From the NCBI GenBank assembly GCA_964367645.1, contig CAYIYN010000040.1, forward strand, positions 1-12,563: 12,563 nt of DNA, in the 5' to 3' direction. Origin of the DNA: RGIG4097 sp964367645 (lineage in GTDB: Bacteria; Bacillota; Clostridia; Christensenellales; CAG-917). How positions within the stretch are numbered: the first letter of the stretch is position 1; every line of letters starts with the position of its first letter. The translations under genes were made by a program, and so were the position numbers. The notes below the pieces were generated by a model, which did not search any database, had not been told where the DNA came from, and worked only from the letters and a program-made list of their open reading frames with translations. Below are positions 1-6,281 of the stretch, one piece after another.

Positions 1-389
1 GTTCAGATTATGAAAAGATGAAAGAAAAACAGATGGCGGCTCTAAAAGAGATAATGAAACCGGAACTTATAAACCGCATAGACGAAATTATCATCTTCCG
101 CAGACTCAGCAAAGAAAATATCCACGACATAGCGGAACTTATGTTTGCCGCTCTCAACAAGCGTCTTGACGATAAAAATATTGAAGTGGAATTGTCAAAG
201 GAAGCAAAGGATCTCATTGTTGCGGAAGGTTTTGACAGCGAATACGGCGCAAGACCGCTAAGACGCACAATCCAGCGTCTTGTCGAAGACAAACTCAGCG
301 AGATGCTATTGCTCGGCGAAATAAACGCGGGCGATAAACTCAGCGTGACGGTGAGGGATGGCGCTCTTGCTTTTGACAAAACCAAATAG
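1..389 (+). CDS. clpC: ATP-dependent Clp protease ATP-binding subunit ClpC (C-terminal part, 5' truncated)
   Basis: This is the last 128 or so codons of a Clp/Hsp100 AAA+ unfoldase, open at the left edge (the reading frame starts at base 3). The visible residues include KPELINRIDE, the end of the second AAA+ domain with its conserved NRIDE segment, and then the D2-small domain with the sensor-2 motif YGARPLRR followed by a typical helix (QRLVEDKLSEMLL). In the family this protein is a hexameric ATPase that unfolds substrates and feeds them to ClpP in the cytoplasm. ClpC is preferred over ClpB because of the short basic end after the D2-small domain and the Bacillota context, but the diagnostic N-terminal and middle domains lie outside the window. 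ClpE is a possible alternative. No clear terminator follows; an hpf promoter lies about 50 bp downstream. Confidence 0.9.
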   Translation, partial: SDYEKMKEKQMAALKEIMKPELINRIDEIIIFRRLSKENIHDIAELMFAALNKRLDDKNIEVELSKEAKDLIVAEGFDSEYGARPLRRTIQRLVEDKLSEMLLLGEINAGDKLSVTVRDGALAFDKTK

Positions 390-441
390 CAAAAGAGCCT
401 TAAACACACAATCGGCAAGTTTCAAAAAAACGAACTGGCTA

Positions 442-470
442 TTGTGCTTTCAAGCCAACTTTGATACAAT
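442..470 (+). promoter_or_regulatory. Predicted sigma-A promoter of hpf
   Basis: A -10 box TACAAT (465-470) is preceded by TG plus one base (TGATACAAT), which makes an extended -10. A weak -35 TTGTGC (442-447) lies 17 bp upstream. It sits about 30 bp before the hpf start codon, with the Shine-Dalgarno sequence in between. This is assigned from consensus only; no experimental start is implied. Confidence 0.5.
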
Positions 471-498
471 ATAAAAAAGCCTTTGAGGAGGAATATAT

Positions 499-882
499 AT
501 GAAAAACAAAAGCGCATTGACGATTGAAATTTTTGGCAAAGGATACACCGTAAGCGACGGACTTAAAGACATTACAACAAAAAAATGCAGCAAACTTGAC
601 AAGTATTTTGATGCAGAAGGCACTTCGGTCAAATTTATCGTGACGCTTGAAGGCAACGAATATACAACCGATATGACTGTCGTTTATCGCAGTCAAACTT
701 ATCGTGCAGGGGCAGTGTCCGACAGCCCCTACAACAACCTTGACGTGGTGATTCCAAGAATTTTGGGACAACTTCGCAAGCAAAAGTCGATTTGGGGCAA
801 AAGAGGTGTTGGAGCCATCAAAAAGAAAACCACTGTCGCCGCTGAAACCAAAAGCGAAGACGTAGATGACAACAAAGAATAA
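499..882 (+). CDS. hpf: Ribosome hibernation promoting factor, short form (HPF/RaiA/YfiA family)
   Basis: A 127-residue protein with the S30AE/HPF N-terminal fold: the opening strand LTIEIFGKGYTVSDGLKDIT, then KLDKYFD, the strand VKFIVTLEG and a basic helix (ILGQLRKQKSIW). Family members bind the 30S decoding region in the cytoplasm and silence ribosomes in stationary phase or stress. The start is fixed by a strong Shine-Dalgarno GAGGAGG (485-491) 7 bp before ATG. After about residue 105 only a Lys-rich then acidic tail remains. The C-terminal dimerisation domain of long HPF, usual in Bacillota for forming 100S ribosomes, is absent. The stop lies 46 bp before an assembly gap, but it is a clean TAA in ungapped sequence. 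The position directly after clpC suggests a stress or dormancy grouping. Confidence 0.88.
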   Translation: MKNKSALTIEIFGKGYTVSDGLKDITTKKCSKLDKYFDAEGTSVKFIVTLEGNEYTTDMTVVYRSQTYRAGAVSDSPYNNLDVVIPRILGQLRKQKSIWGKRGVGAIKKKTTVAAETKSEDVDDNKE

Positions 883-897
883 AAATCAATGACAGTC

Positions 898-1083
898 GGA
901 ACAAAGAAGAGATAACCAAATGAAAGTANNNNNNNNNNNNNNNNNNNNNNNNNNNNNNNNNNNNNNNNNNNNNNNNNNNNNNNNNNNNNNNNNNNNNNNN
1001 NNNNNNNNNNNNNNNNNNNNNNNNNNNNGGAATATCAACTGCCACATTCTTTTCCAAGTTGTTGACCGAGGATTCGTTCTCGG
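898..1083 (+). repeat. First copy of an 86-bp direct repeat, interrupted by the N gap
   Basis: Bases 898-928 joined to 1029-1083 give 86 bases identical to 1105-1190. The copy contains the leader (GGAACAAAGAAGAG...), the ATG at 920 and, once the Ns are removed, the first codons of the TIM-barrel gene in frame. Bases 1084-1104 still resemble the continuation of that gene (shared CAACAA block and flanking matches) but have diverged. Read through without the Ns, the copy encodes a 36-residue peptide starting MKVGISTATFF that stops at the TGA overlapping the real start codon. It may be a natural tandem duplication or an assembly artefact. Confidence 0.85.
929..1028. other. Assembly gap of 100 N
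   Basis: Exactly 100 undetermined bases, the conventional filler for a scaffold gap of unknown size. The flanks (…ATGAAAGTA and GGAATATCA…) join without any missing base when compared with the intact copy at 1127-1144, so the two contigs abut inside a repeat. Any open reading frame that crosses the Ns is meaningless. Confidence 0.97.
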
Positions 1084-1104
1084 ACGAACAACAAAGTCGG
1101 GATA

Positions 1105-1190
1105 GGAACAAAGAAGAGATAACCAAATGAAAGTAGGAATATCAACTGCCACATTCTTTTCCAAGTTGTTGACCGAGGATTCGTTCTCGG
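1105..1190 (+). repeat. Second copy of the 86-bp direct repeat (start of the TIM-barrel gene)
   Basis: Identical to 898-928 plus 1029-1083. This copy carries the leader and the first 21 or so codons of the intact gene that starts at 1127. Without the Ns the repeat period is 107 bp, which is not a multiple of three, so each extra copy produces only a short peptide. Confidence 0.9.
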
Positions 1191-1930
1191 TCATTCAACA
1201 ATGCGGAGGGGAGTGTGCAGAAGTTTTTTTGACAACGTACAGCGAATACGAGCCTTCATTCGGTGACTTACTTAGACGCAGACAAGAGGGGCTGGAAGTT
1301 TATTCCGTTCATTCGCTGAACACCGAGTTTGAGCCGCAACTTTTTAATGTTGCGGACAGAACACGGCTCGACGCTGAAGAAATGTACAAAAAGGTGCTTT
1401 CCATCGGCAAAAAACTAGGCGCAAAATGCTACACTTTCCACGGTCCGACAAGGCTCAAAAAAACCACCGTTGTCGACCCTGAAAAAGTTGGAAGAAGGAT
1501 GAAAATTCTTGGCGATATCGCGCTTGATTACGACATAACGCTCTGTTTTGAAAATGTACATTGGGCGGCTTTCAATAGTCCGGAATTTTTTGCTCAAGCA
1601 AAGGAGTTCGCGCCGAATATCGGTGCCGTTTTGGACGTTAAACAAGCGTGGCAAAGCGGACGCAGTTGGGAAGAATACATTGACGTTATGGGCGACCGCC
1701 TTCTAAACGTTCATCTTTGCGACCATAACGGTGAAAGAAACTGCATGGTAGGCAAAGGGGAGTATCCTTTTGGAAACCTTATAAAAAGGCTGGAAAGCGA
1801 TGATTATGCAGGCCCTGTTTTAATTGAGCAGTACTCAAGCAATTACAACGCGTTTTCAGAAATTGCTGAAAGCGTTCAATATCTTAAATCACTTATCGGA
1901 GGTATTTATGCTGATAAAATTCGACTATAA
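1127..1930 (+). CDS. Sugar phosphate isomerase/epimerase-like TIM-barrel protein (xylose isomerase-like, AP endonuclease 2 fold)
   Basis: A 267-residue single-domain protein of the xylose-isomerase-like TIM-barrel superfamily, which covers sugar isomerases, epimerases and endonuclease IV relatives. The expected metal and substrate ligands appear at successive barrel strands: H62 (YSVHSLN), H105 (TFHGP), E142 (CFENVHW), D170 (GAVLDVKQA), H196 (NVHLCDHNG) and E234 (VLIEQY). This pattern suggests an active divalent-metal isomerase or epimerase in the cytoplasm. The substrate cannot be read from the sequence. Adjacency to pgi makes a hexose phosphate or related sugar plausible, as inference only. 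The leader has only a weak purine stretch (AAGAAGAG) before ATG 1127. The leader and first codons are duplicated upstream (898-1083). The final codons overlap pgi by 23 bp, implying coupled translation. Confidence 0.82.
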   Translation: MKVGISTATFFSKLLTEDSFSVIQQCGGECAEVFLTTYSEYEPSFGDLLRRRQEGLEVYSVHSLNTEFEPQLFNVADRTRLDAEEMYKKVLSIGKKLGAKCYTFHGPTRLKKTTVVDPEKVGRRMKILGDIALDYDITLCFENVHWAAFNSPEFFAQAKEFAPNIGAVLDVKQAWQSGRSWEEYIDVMGDRLLNVHLCDHNGERNCMVGKGEYPFGNLIKRLESDDYAGPVLIEQYSSNYNAFSEIAESVQYLKSLIGGIYADKIRL

Positions 1931-3299
1931 CAATATGATGTCCGATTATACTAAAGAGCAGGGCATCACCGACGCGGAAATAGAAAAAACCGCATGCCTT
2001 GCCCGGGACGCATTTAACACATTTGAGGCTATGCGCGGCAGTGGTATGACCGGTTGGACGGATTTGCCGTACAATCAAGACGAGATTGCAAACGACATAA
2101 TTTTGACAGCGGCTTCCGTGCGCGAAAACTTTGACAACTTTGTGGTGTTGGGCATAGGCGGAAGCGCACTCGGCCCTACGGCGGTGTTCACCGCACTGAA
2201 CCATTTCAGATATAACGACCTTCCCGCAACAAAGAGGGGAGTTAAATTTTTTGTGGAAGACAACGTCGACCCCGAAAGAATGCTCGCTCTGCTTGACGTA
2301 ATCGACGTTAAACGCACTATGTTTAACGTCATAACAAAAAGCGGCGCGACATCGGAAACGATGAGCCAATATCTCATCATAACCGACATTTTGAAAAAAG
2401 AAGTCGGAGAGGGCTGGCAAAAAAATATCATTGCCACCACTTCCGAAAAGAAAGGTAATCTTATCAAACTTGCCAAAAAAGAAGGATTTAAGACTTTCTA
2501 TATTCCCGACAGCGTCGGCGGACGTTTTTCGGAACTTTGCCCCGTAGGGCTATTGCCTGCGGCGGTGCTTGGTATTGACATTAAGGGACTTTTGAAGGGA
2601 GCCGCCGAAATGGACAAAGCCTGCAAAACGGGTGATATAAGCAAAAATTCTGCTCTGATGGCTGCACTTTTGCAAGTTATTGCGATGAGCAAGGGCAAAA
2701 ATATTTCGGTTATGATGCCATATGCCGACAGTTTGAAATATATCGCTGACTGGTATTGCCAAATATGGGCGGAAAGCCTCGGCAAAGCGGTTAACCTAAA
2801 AGGCGAAACCGTAAATTATGGACAAACTCCCGTAAAAGCGCTCGGCGTCACCGACCAACACTCGCAGGTTCAACTCTACACTGAAGGCCCCTACGACAAA
2901 GTCATCACGATTATTGCCGTTGAAGAGTTTAGAGGCGACGTTACAATCGCCAACGGCGCGGAGGAATTTCCCGACGTAAACTTCCTTTGCGGTCACACTC
3001 TCGGAACGCTTATCAACACGGAGCGCCGCGCGACTGAATACGCTCTCACAAAGTCCAAACATATAAACAACACCATCATTTTGCCCAAAGTAAACGCCGA
3101 AACGGTGGGGCAACTGCTGATGTTCTTCCAGTTGGAAACGGCGTACGCAGGGGCAATGCTTGGCATTGACACATTCAATCAACCGGGCGTGGAAGAGGGC
3201 AAAAACGCCACTTACGCTCTGTTTGACAGAAAAGGCTACGAAGAAAAAAAGGCGGAACTTAACGCCGCCCCCAAAAAGCAAAGCAAATATATCATATAG
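1908..3299 (+). CDS. pgi: Glucose-6-phosphate isomerase
   Basis: A 463-residue phosphoglucose isomerase that interconverts glucose 6-phosphate and fructose 6-phosphate in the cytoplasm, for glycolysis and gluconeogenesis. Seen directly: the SIS-domain phosphate loops GIGGSALGP (82-90) and TKSGATSET (143-151); the first family signature DSVGGRFSELCPVG (201-214); WAESLGK with the likely catalytic Glu289; TDQHSQVQLYTEGP with His318; and the second signature GIDTFNQPGVEEGK (419-432) ending in the catalytic Lys432. The length matches the shorter bacterial class. ATG 1908 is chosen because GGAGG (1898-1902) lies 5 bp upstream and the family N-terminus begins there. In-frame extension to a TTG at 1824 would add 28 residues unlike the family and inside the upstream gene. 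The gene overlaps the TIM-barrel gene by 23 bp. Confidence 0.97.
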   Translation: MLIKFDYNNMMSDYTKEQGITDAEIEKTACLARDAFNTFEAMRGSGMTGWTDLPYNQDEIANDIILTAASVRENFDNFVVLGIGGSALGPTAVFTALNHFRYNDLPATKRGVKFFVEDNVDPERMLALLDVIDVKRTMFNVITKSGATSETMSQYLIITDILKKEVGEGWQKNIIATTSEKKGNLIKLAKKEGFKTFYIPDSVGGRFSELCPVGLLPAAVLGIDIKGLLKGAAEMDKACKTGDISKNSALMAALLQVIAMSKGKNISVMMPYADSLKYIADWYCQIWAESLGKAVNLKGETVNYGQTPVKALGVTDQHSQVQLYTEGPYDKVITIIAVEEFRGDVTIANGAEEFPDVNFLCGHTLGTLINTERRATEYALTKSKHINNTIILPKVNAETVGQLLMFFQLETAYAGAMLGIDTFNQPGVEEGKNATYALFDRKGYEEKKAELNAAPKKQSKYII

Positions 3300-3318
3300 T
3301 ATGATTTTGTGCTCTTGA

Positions 3319-3472
3319 ACCCATTTGCGGCAAAAGATATAAACGTGAGCAGCAAGCGGTGATAAAAAAATAAGAACCCATTTGCGGCAGCCTATAAATT
3401 TTGGAAGTTGCAAGCGGTGATAAAAAAAGACCCATTTGCGGCAACCTATAAATTATGGAAGTTGCAAGCGGT
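3319..3472. repeat. Three-copy intergenic tandem repeat, 54-57 bp units
   Basis: The units start at 3319, 3376 and 3430, each with ACCCATTTGCGGCA, and each ends in GCAAGCGGT (3352-3360, 3410-3418, 3464-3472). Units 2 and 3 are nearly identical across the middle (CCTATAAATT.TGGAAGTTG). Unit 1 has a diverged middle. Units 1 and 2 are followed by GATAAAAAAA. Within units 2 and 3, GCA(A/G)C...GTTGC can form a short imperfect hairpin. The array fills the pgi-yfbR gap and ends 20 bp before the yfbR start codon. There are no unique spacers, so it is not CRISPR. I see no coding capacity supported by a ribosome binding site. The function is unknown. Confidence 0.9.
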
Positions 3473-3492
3473 AAACAACAAAGGAAACGCTT

Positions 3493-4095
3493 ATGGCAAA
3501 CGAAGGACATCAGAACGAATATACGTTTTTCTCCTTTATGAATAGGATGAAACTTATCGGACGGTGGAGTCTTATGCGCTCCAATATCCGCGAGGATTTG
3601 ATGCAGCATTCGGCATCCGTTGCGATAATCGGGCAGGCGCTTGGCATCATCAGGAACGAACTTTTCGGCGGGAAACTCAACGTCGACAAAATTGCGGCGC
3701 TTGCACTCTATCATGACACTGCGGAAGTCGTCAGCGGCGATTTGCCCACTCCTGTCAAATATTACAACGACAAAATGGAAAGCGCCTACCGCGACATAGA
3801 ACACGCCATAAACGAAAGGCTGATTGGCGGTTTGCCCGAAGAGTTGAGGGCTGCATACATTCCGTATGTTGAACCTGACGAAAACAGCGAAGAATACAAA
3901 TTAATGAAAATGGCGGACAAAATTTCCGCCTACGTCAAGTGTATGGAAGAAAGACAACTGGGCAATCGCGAATTCGACGTTGCCACAAAACGTCTTGAAG
4001 TCGTGCTGGACAAACTCAAAGAGGAATATCCTGAAGTGAAATATTTTTTGGATACCTTTTTGAAAGGTTTTGACCAGTCTTGGGACATTTTGTAA
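3493..4095 (+). CDS. yfbR: YfbR-like 5'-deoxynucleotidase (HD-domain phosphohydrolase)
   Basis: A 200-residue HD-domain protein that resembles E. coli YfbR along its whole length. YfbR dephosphorylates deoxyribonucleoside 5'-monophosphates in the cytoplasm. The HD metal ligands are present: H39 (QHSASVA), H74-D75 (YHDTAEV) and D142 (MADKISAY). E78 and the family hallmark GDLPTPVKYYN follow the HD pair. The R24-W25 pair (LIGRWSLMR) matches the substrate-selecting Arg-Trp of YfbR. The start is supported by AAAGGA (3480-3485) 7 bp before ATG. The stop codon overlaps the next start by one base (TAATG), so the ABC gene is probably translated by coupling. A dNMP phosphatase next to DNA recombination genes fits nucleotide pool maintenance, as inference. 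Confidence 0.92.
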   Translation: MANEGHQNEYTFFSFMNRMKLIGRWSLMRSNIREDLMQHSASVAIIGQALGIIRNELFGGKLNVDKIAALALYHDTAEVVSGDLPTPVKYYNDKMESAYRDIEHAINERLIGGLPEELRAAYIPYVEPDENSEEYKLMKMADKISAYVKCMEERQLGNREFDVATKRLEVVLDKLKEEYPEVKYFLDTFLKGFDQSWDIL

Positions 4096-5153
4096 TGCTG
4101 ACACTAAAGGGCGTCACCAAACAATATTTTTACGGCGATAGACTTTTTGGAGCCTTGGATTTAGAGGTTAAAAACGGCGAAATCGTCGCCATATTAGGAG
4201 CGGTCGGCAGCGGAAAAACTTCGTTACTTAAAACCATTGCAGGCATTGAGGAACACGAGGGCGAAATTTTGCTTGACGGCAATCCTATAAAGAAAAAAAC
4301 CGACGATATAATTATGGTGTTCGACGACGGGGCGGTCTTCAAAAACAAAACCGTGTTCGACAATCTGGCGTATCCTCTGGTCATAAGAAAGACGGACAAA
4401 ACAGAGATTGCCAAAAAAGTTATTTCGGCGGCGGAAAATTTTGGCATTGGCGCATGTTTGACAATGCGCGCAAGCAAACTGTCGGAAGAAGAAAAGCGTC
4501 GTATGTCGGCGGCAAGACTGTTGCTTAGAGAATCAAAACTCGTGATTGTTGACGACCTCACCGCAGGACTGCCCAAAGAGCAAGCAACACCGCTTTTCGA
4601 TGACTTGGCAAAAGTGCTTTATGACAAATCGAAGAATGGCGCAAGTGTGATTTATGCCACGGACGACAGAACTCAAGCGTTTTATTTAGCGGATAAAATT
4701 CTCGTGCTTGTGGGCGGTCAAATCAAGCAAATCGGGACTCGCGCCGATATGTGGAAAACTCCCAAATCATTATGGGCGGCACAAGCGATAGACAAAGACT
4801 ATAATCACAAAAAGGCAACTTTAACGCTCGAAAATGAGGTTTTAAAACTTGTTTTCGACAACCAAGACAACAATTTTGTCCTTGATATTAGCGGAATAAA
4901 AGACAGTATCTGTCCTTCGTTTTTCAACGGGGAAGTATACGTCGGCTTCCACAAAAAAGATGTTACGGAAGGTGGCATAAAAGAAAAAGTGCGCTATGTT
5001 TTTTTGAGCCACGGAGCATATATACTACAAACCGAAAGCGGCATAAAAATTGCGTGTGATAAAAAACTTGAAGAGGTATCATACGTGCCCAAAGTTAATG
5101 CACTCACACTCTTTGACGCGGCCACTGAAAACAGCATAATGAGGAACAAATGA
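4095..5153 (+). CDS. Degenerate MalK-type ABC ATPase with TOBE-like C-terminus (probable pseudo-ATPase)
   Basis: A 352-residue protein laid out like MalK/UgpC/MsmX ABC subunits: nucleotide-binding domain about 1-235, then a regulatory TOBE-like region about 240-352 with YVGFHKKDV (compare GIRPE in MalK) and VNALTLFDAATENSI near the end. Walker A is intact, GAVGSGKT (35-42). Every other catalytic element is altered: D77 replaces the Q-loop Gln (MVFDDG), the signature is LSEEEKRR (129-136) instead of LSGGQ, D154 replaces the catalytic Glu after Walker B (LVIVDDLTAG), AGLP replaces the D-loop SALD, and D190 replaces the switch His (YATDDRTQA). The frame is intact with no stop, so it is not a pseudogene. 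No permease or binding-protein gene is nearby. It overlaps yfbR (TAATG) and ruvC (ATGA). ATG 4095 is chosen for the overlap and the family-like N-terminus. ATP binding without normal hydrolysis is the inference; the role is unknown. Confidence 0.85.
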   Translation: MLTLKGVTKQYFYGDRLFGALDLEVKNGEIVAILGAVGSGKTSLLKTIAGIEEHEGEILLDGNPIKKKTDDIIMVFDDGAVFKNKTVFDNLAYPLVIRKTDKTEIAKKVISAAENFGIGACLTMRASKLSEEEKRRMSAARLLLRESKLVIVDDLTAGLPKEQATPLFDDLAKVLYDKSKNGASVIYATDDRTQAFYLADKILVLVGGQIKQIGTRADMWKTPKSLWAAQAIDKDYNHKKATLTLENEVLKLVFDNQDNNFVLDISGIKDSICPSFFNGEVYVGFHKKDVTEGGIKEKVRYVFLSHGAYILQTESGIKIACDKKLEEVSYVPKVNALTLFDAATENSIMRNK

Positions 5154-5647
5154 TTATTTTGGGGATTGATCCGGGGCTTGCCACTATGGGTTATGGCGTG
5201 ATAATGGCAGAGAAAGGACGTTATCAGGTTATTGATTACGGCATCGTGTCAACGCCAAAAGAGGACAGTCTTCCCGTCAGACTAGCAAAAATCGAAGACG
5301 GTGTTAACACCCTCATCAACACATATAAACCGGACGCGGTCGCCGTTGAAGAAATGTTTTTTACAAAGAACGTCACCACGGGCATACCGGTTGCGGAAGC
5401 AAGAGGAGTTATACTTCTTTCTTGCACAAAACTTGTCTTTGACAGGGTATACGAATACACGCCCAACCAAATAAAGATGACCATAACGGGGTATGGCGGA
5501 GCCGAAAAAAGGCAGATGCAACTTATGATTCAGTCGCTGCTTAGGCTAAAAGAAATCCCGCGCCCCGACGATGCCGCAGACGCGCTTGCAGTTGCTTTGT
5601 GTCACGGACAAACAGGCGGAATGGCCGCACAATTCAAGATTAAATAA
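5150..5647 (+). CDS. ruvC: Crossover junction endodeoxyribonuclease RuvC
   Basis: A 165-residue Holliday junction resolvase that cuts four-way junctions delivered by RuvAB during recombinational repair. The RNase H-like acidic catalytic set is present: D7 (GIDPGLATMGYG), E67 (VAVEEMFF), and D141 with D144 (PDDAADALAVALCH). The length is normal for the family. The ATG overlaps the stop of the ABC gene as ATGA, and GAGGA (5141-5145) lies 4 bp upstream, so translation is probably coupled. It is followed by ruvA after 46 bp. The last residues (GGMAAQFKIK) are the short variable tail. Confidence 0.97.
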   Translation: MIILGIDPGLATMGYGVIMAEKGRYQVIDYGIVSTPKEDSLPVRLAKIEDGVNTLINTYKPDAVAVEEMFFTKNVTTGIPVAEARGVILLSCTKLVFDRVYEYTPNQIKMTITGYGGAEKRQMQLMIQSLLRLKEIPRPDDAADALAVALCHGQTGGMAAQFKIK

Positions 5648-5693
5648 ACCTAAAAATCTAAACAAAAAGATTAGAAAAAAGCGAGTATACAAA

Positions 5694-6272
5694 ATGTACA
5701 ATTACATCACAGGAAAAATCGTCGATGCCACAGCAGGCAAAATAGTTGTTGAGAACAACGGCATAGGCTATGAAATCGGAGTCAGCGGAAATACGTTTTA
5801 CGACTGCTCGACGATAGGCAACACCGTCAAAATTTTCACCTACCTTTACGTCAAAGAAGACGTTTTTGCGCTGTACGGTTTTTCCAAACTTGAAGAAAAA
5901 TCACTGTTTTTGCGTCTTATCGATATAAGCGGCGTCGGCCCCAAACTTGCCATGCAGATTTTGAGCGGCACGGATTTGAAGACACTCACCGTCGCCATTG
6001 TAACCGGCGATATAAAAACGCTTAGCAAAATTAAGGGACTCGGCAAAAAAACCGCGGAACTTATCGTCGTCAGTTTGCGAGATCAAGTCTTTGTTGATAT
6101 GATTAGCGGCGAAACTGTGAGCGGAGGCGACAAAGAACAATCGGACGCAATTTTCGCGCTCGCCGCGCTTGGCATTTCAAACACCGACGCCGTGAGGATT
6201 GTGACAGAAGTTTCAAAGATTGTTTCGGGCACCGAAAACATCATAAGAGAAGCCCTTATTCGTTTGGGTTAA
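5694..6272 (+). CDS. ruvA: Holliday junction branch migration protein RuvA
   Basis: A 192-residue RuvA, which binds four-way DNA junctions as a tetramer and loads the RuvB motor. It has an N-terminal OB domain (MYNYITGKIVD, then GIGYEIGVS), two helix-hairpin-helix motifs, DISGVGPKLAMQIL (77-90) and KIKGLGKKTAELIV (112-125), a linker, and the RuvB-binding domain III (about 149-192, with ALAALGIS). The ATG at 5694 gives the canonical family N-terminus. An in-frame upstream ATG at 5571 would run inside ruvC. The Shine-Dalgarno is poor (AAAAAAGCGAG), so expression may depend on ruvC read-through. Confidence 0.97.
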   Translation: MYNYITGKIVDATAGKIVVENNGIGYEIGVSGNTFYDCSTIGNTVKIFTYLYVKEDVFALYGFSKLEEKSLFLRLIDISGVGPKLAMQILSGTDLKTLTVAIVTGDIKTLSKIKGLGKKTAELIVVSLRDQVFVDMISGETVSGGDKEQSDAIFALAALGISNTDAVRIVTEVSKIVSGTENIIREALIRLG

Positions 6273-6281
6273 GAGGTATCA

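Noticed and set aside
363..446. Inverted repeats at and after the clpC end (GCTCTT/AAGAGC, CACAAT/ATTGTG) as a terminator
   Set aside because: The stems are short and interrupted, partly within the coding region, and no T-tract follows at the foot.
920..1105. Open frames running through the N block, on both strands
   Set aside because: The Ns are filler of arbitrary length and the frame after them is arbitrary. With the Ns removed the plus-strand frame gives only a 36-codon peptide.
1824..1907. N-terminal extension of pgi from a TTG
   Set aside because: It lies inside the upstream gene, lacks family similarity, and ATG 1908 has an ideal Shine-Dalgarno.
3319..3472. Possible CRISPR array
   Set aside because: The repeats cover almost the whole unit, there are no unique spacers of even length, and no cas genes are nearby.
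3292..3804. Minus-strand open frame through the repeats with periodic LPQMG residues
   Set aside because: The periodicity comes from the DNA repeat, and the rest is antisense to yfbR, which has strong family similarity. No ribosome binding site was seen.
4095..5153. Decayed pseudogene of an ABC transporter subunit
   Set aside because: The frame is intact over 352 codons, overlaps are tidy on both sides and the C-terminal domain is preserved, which fits a functional degenerate protein better than decay.
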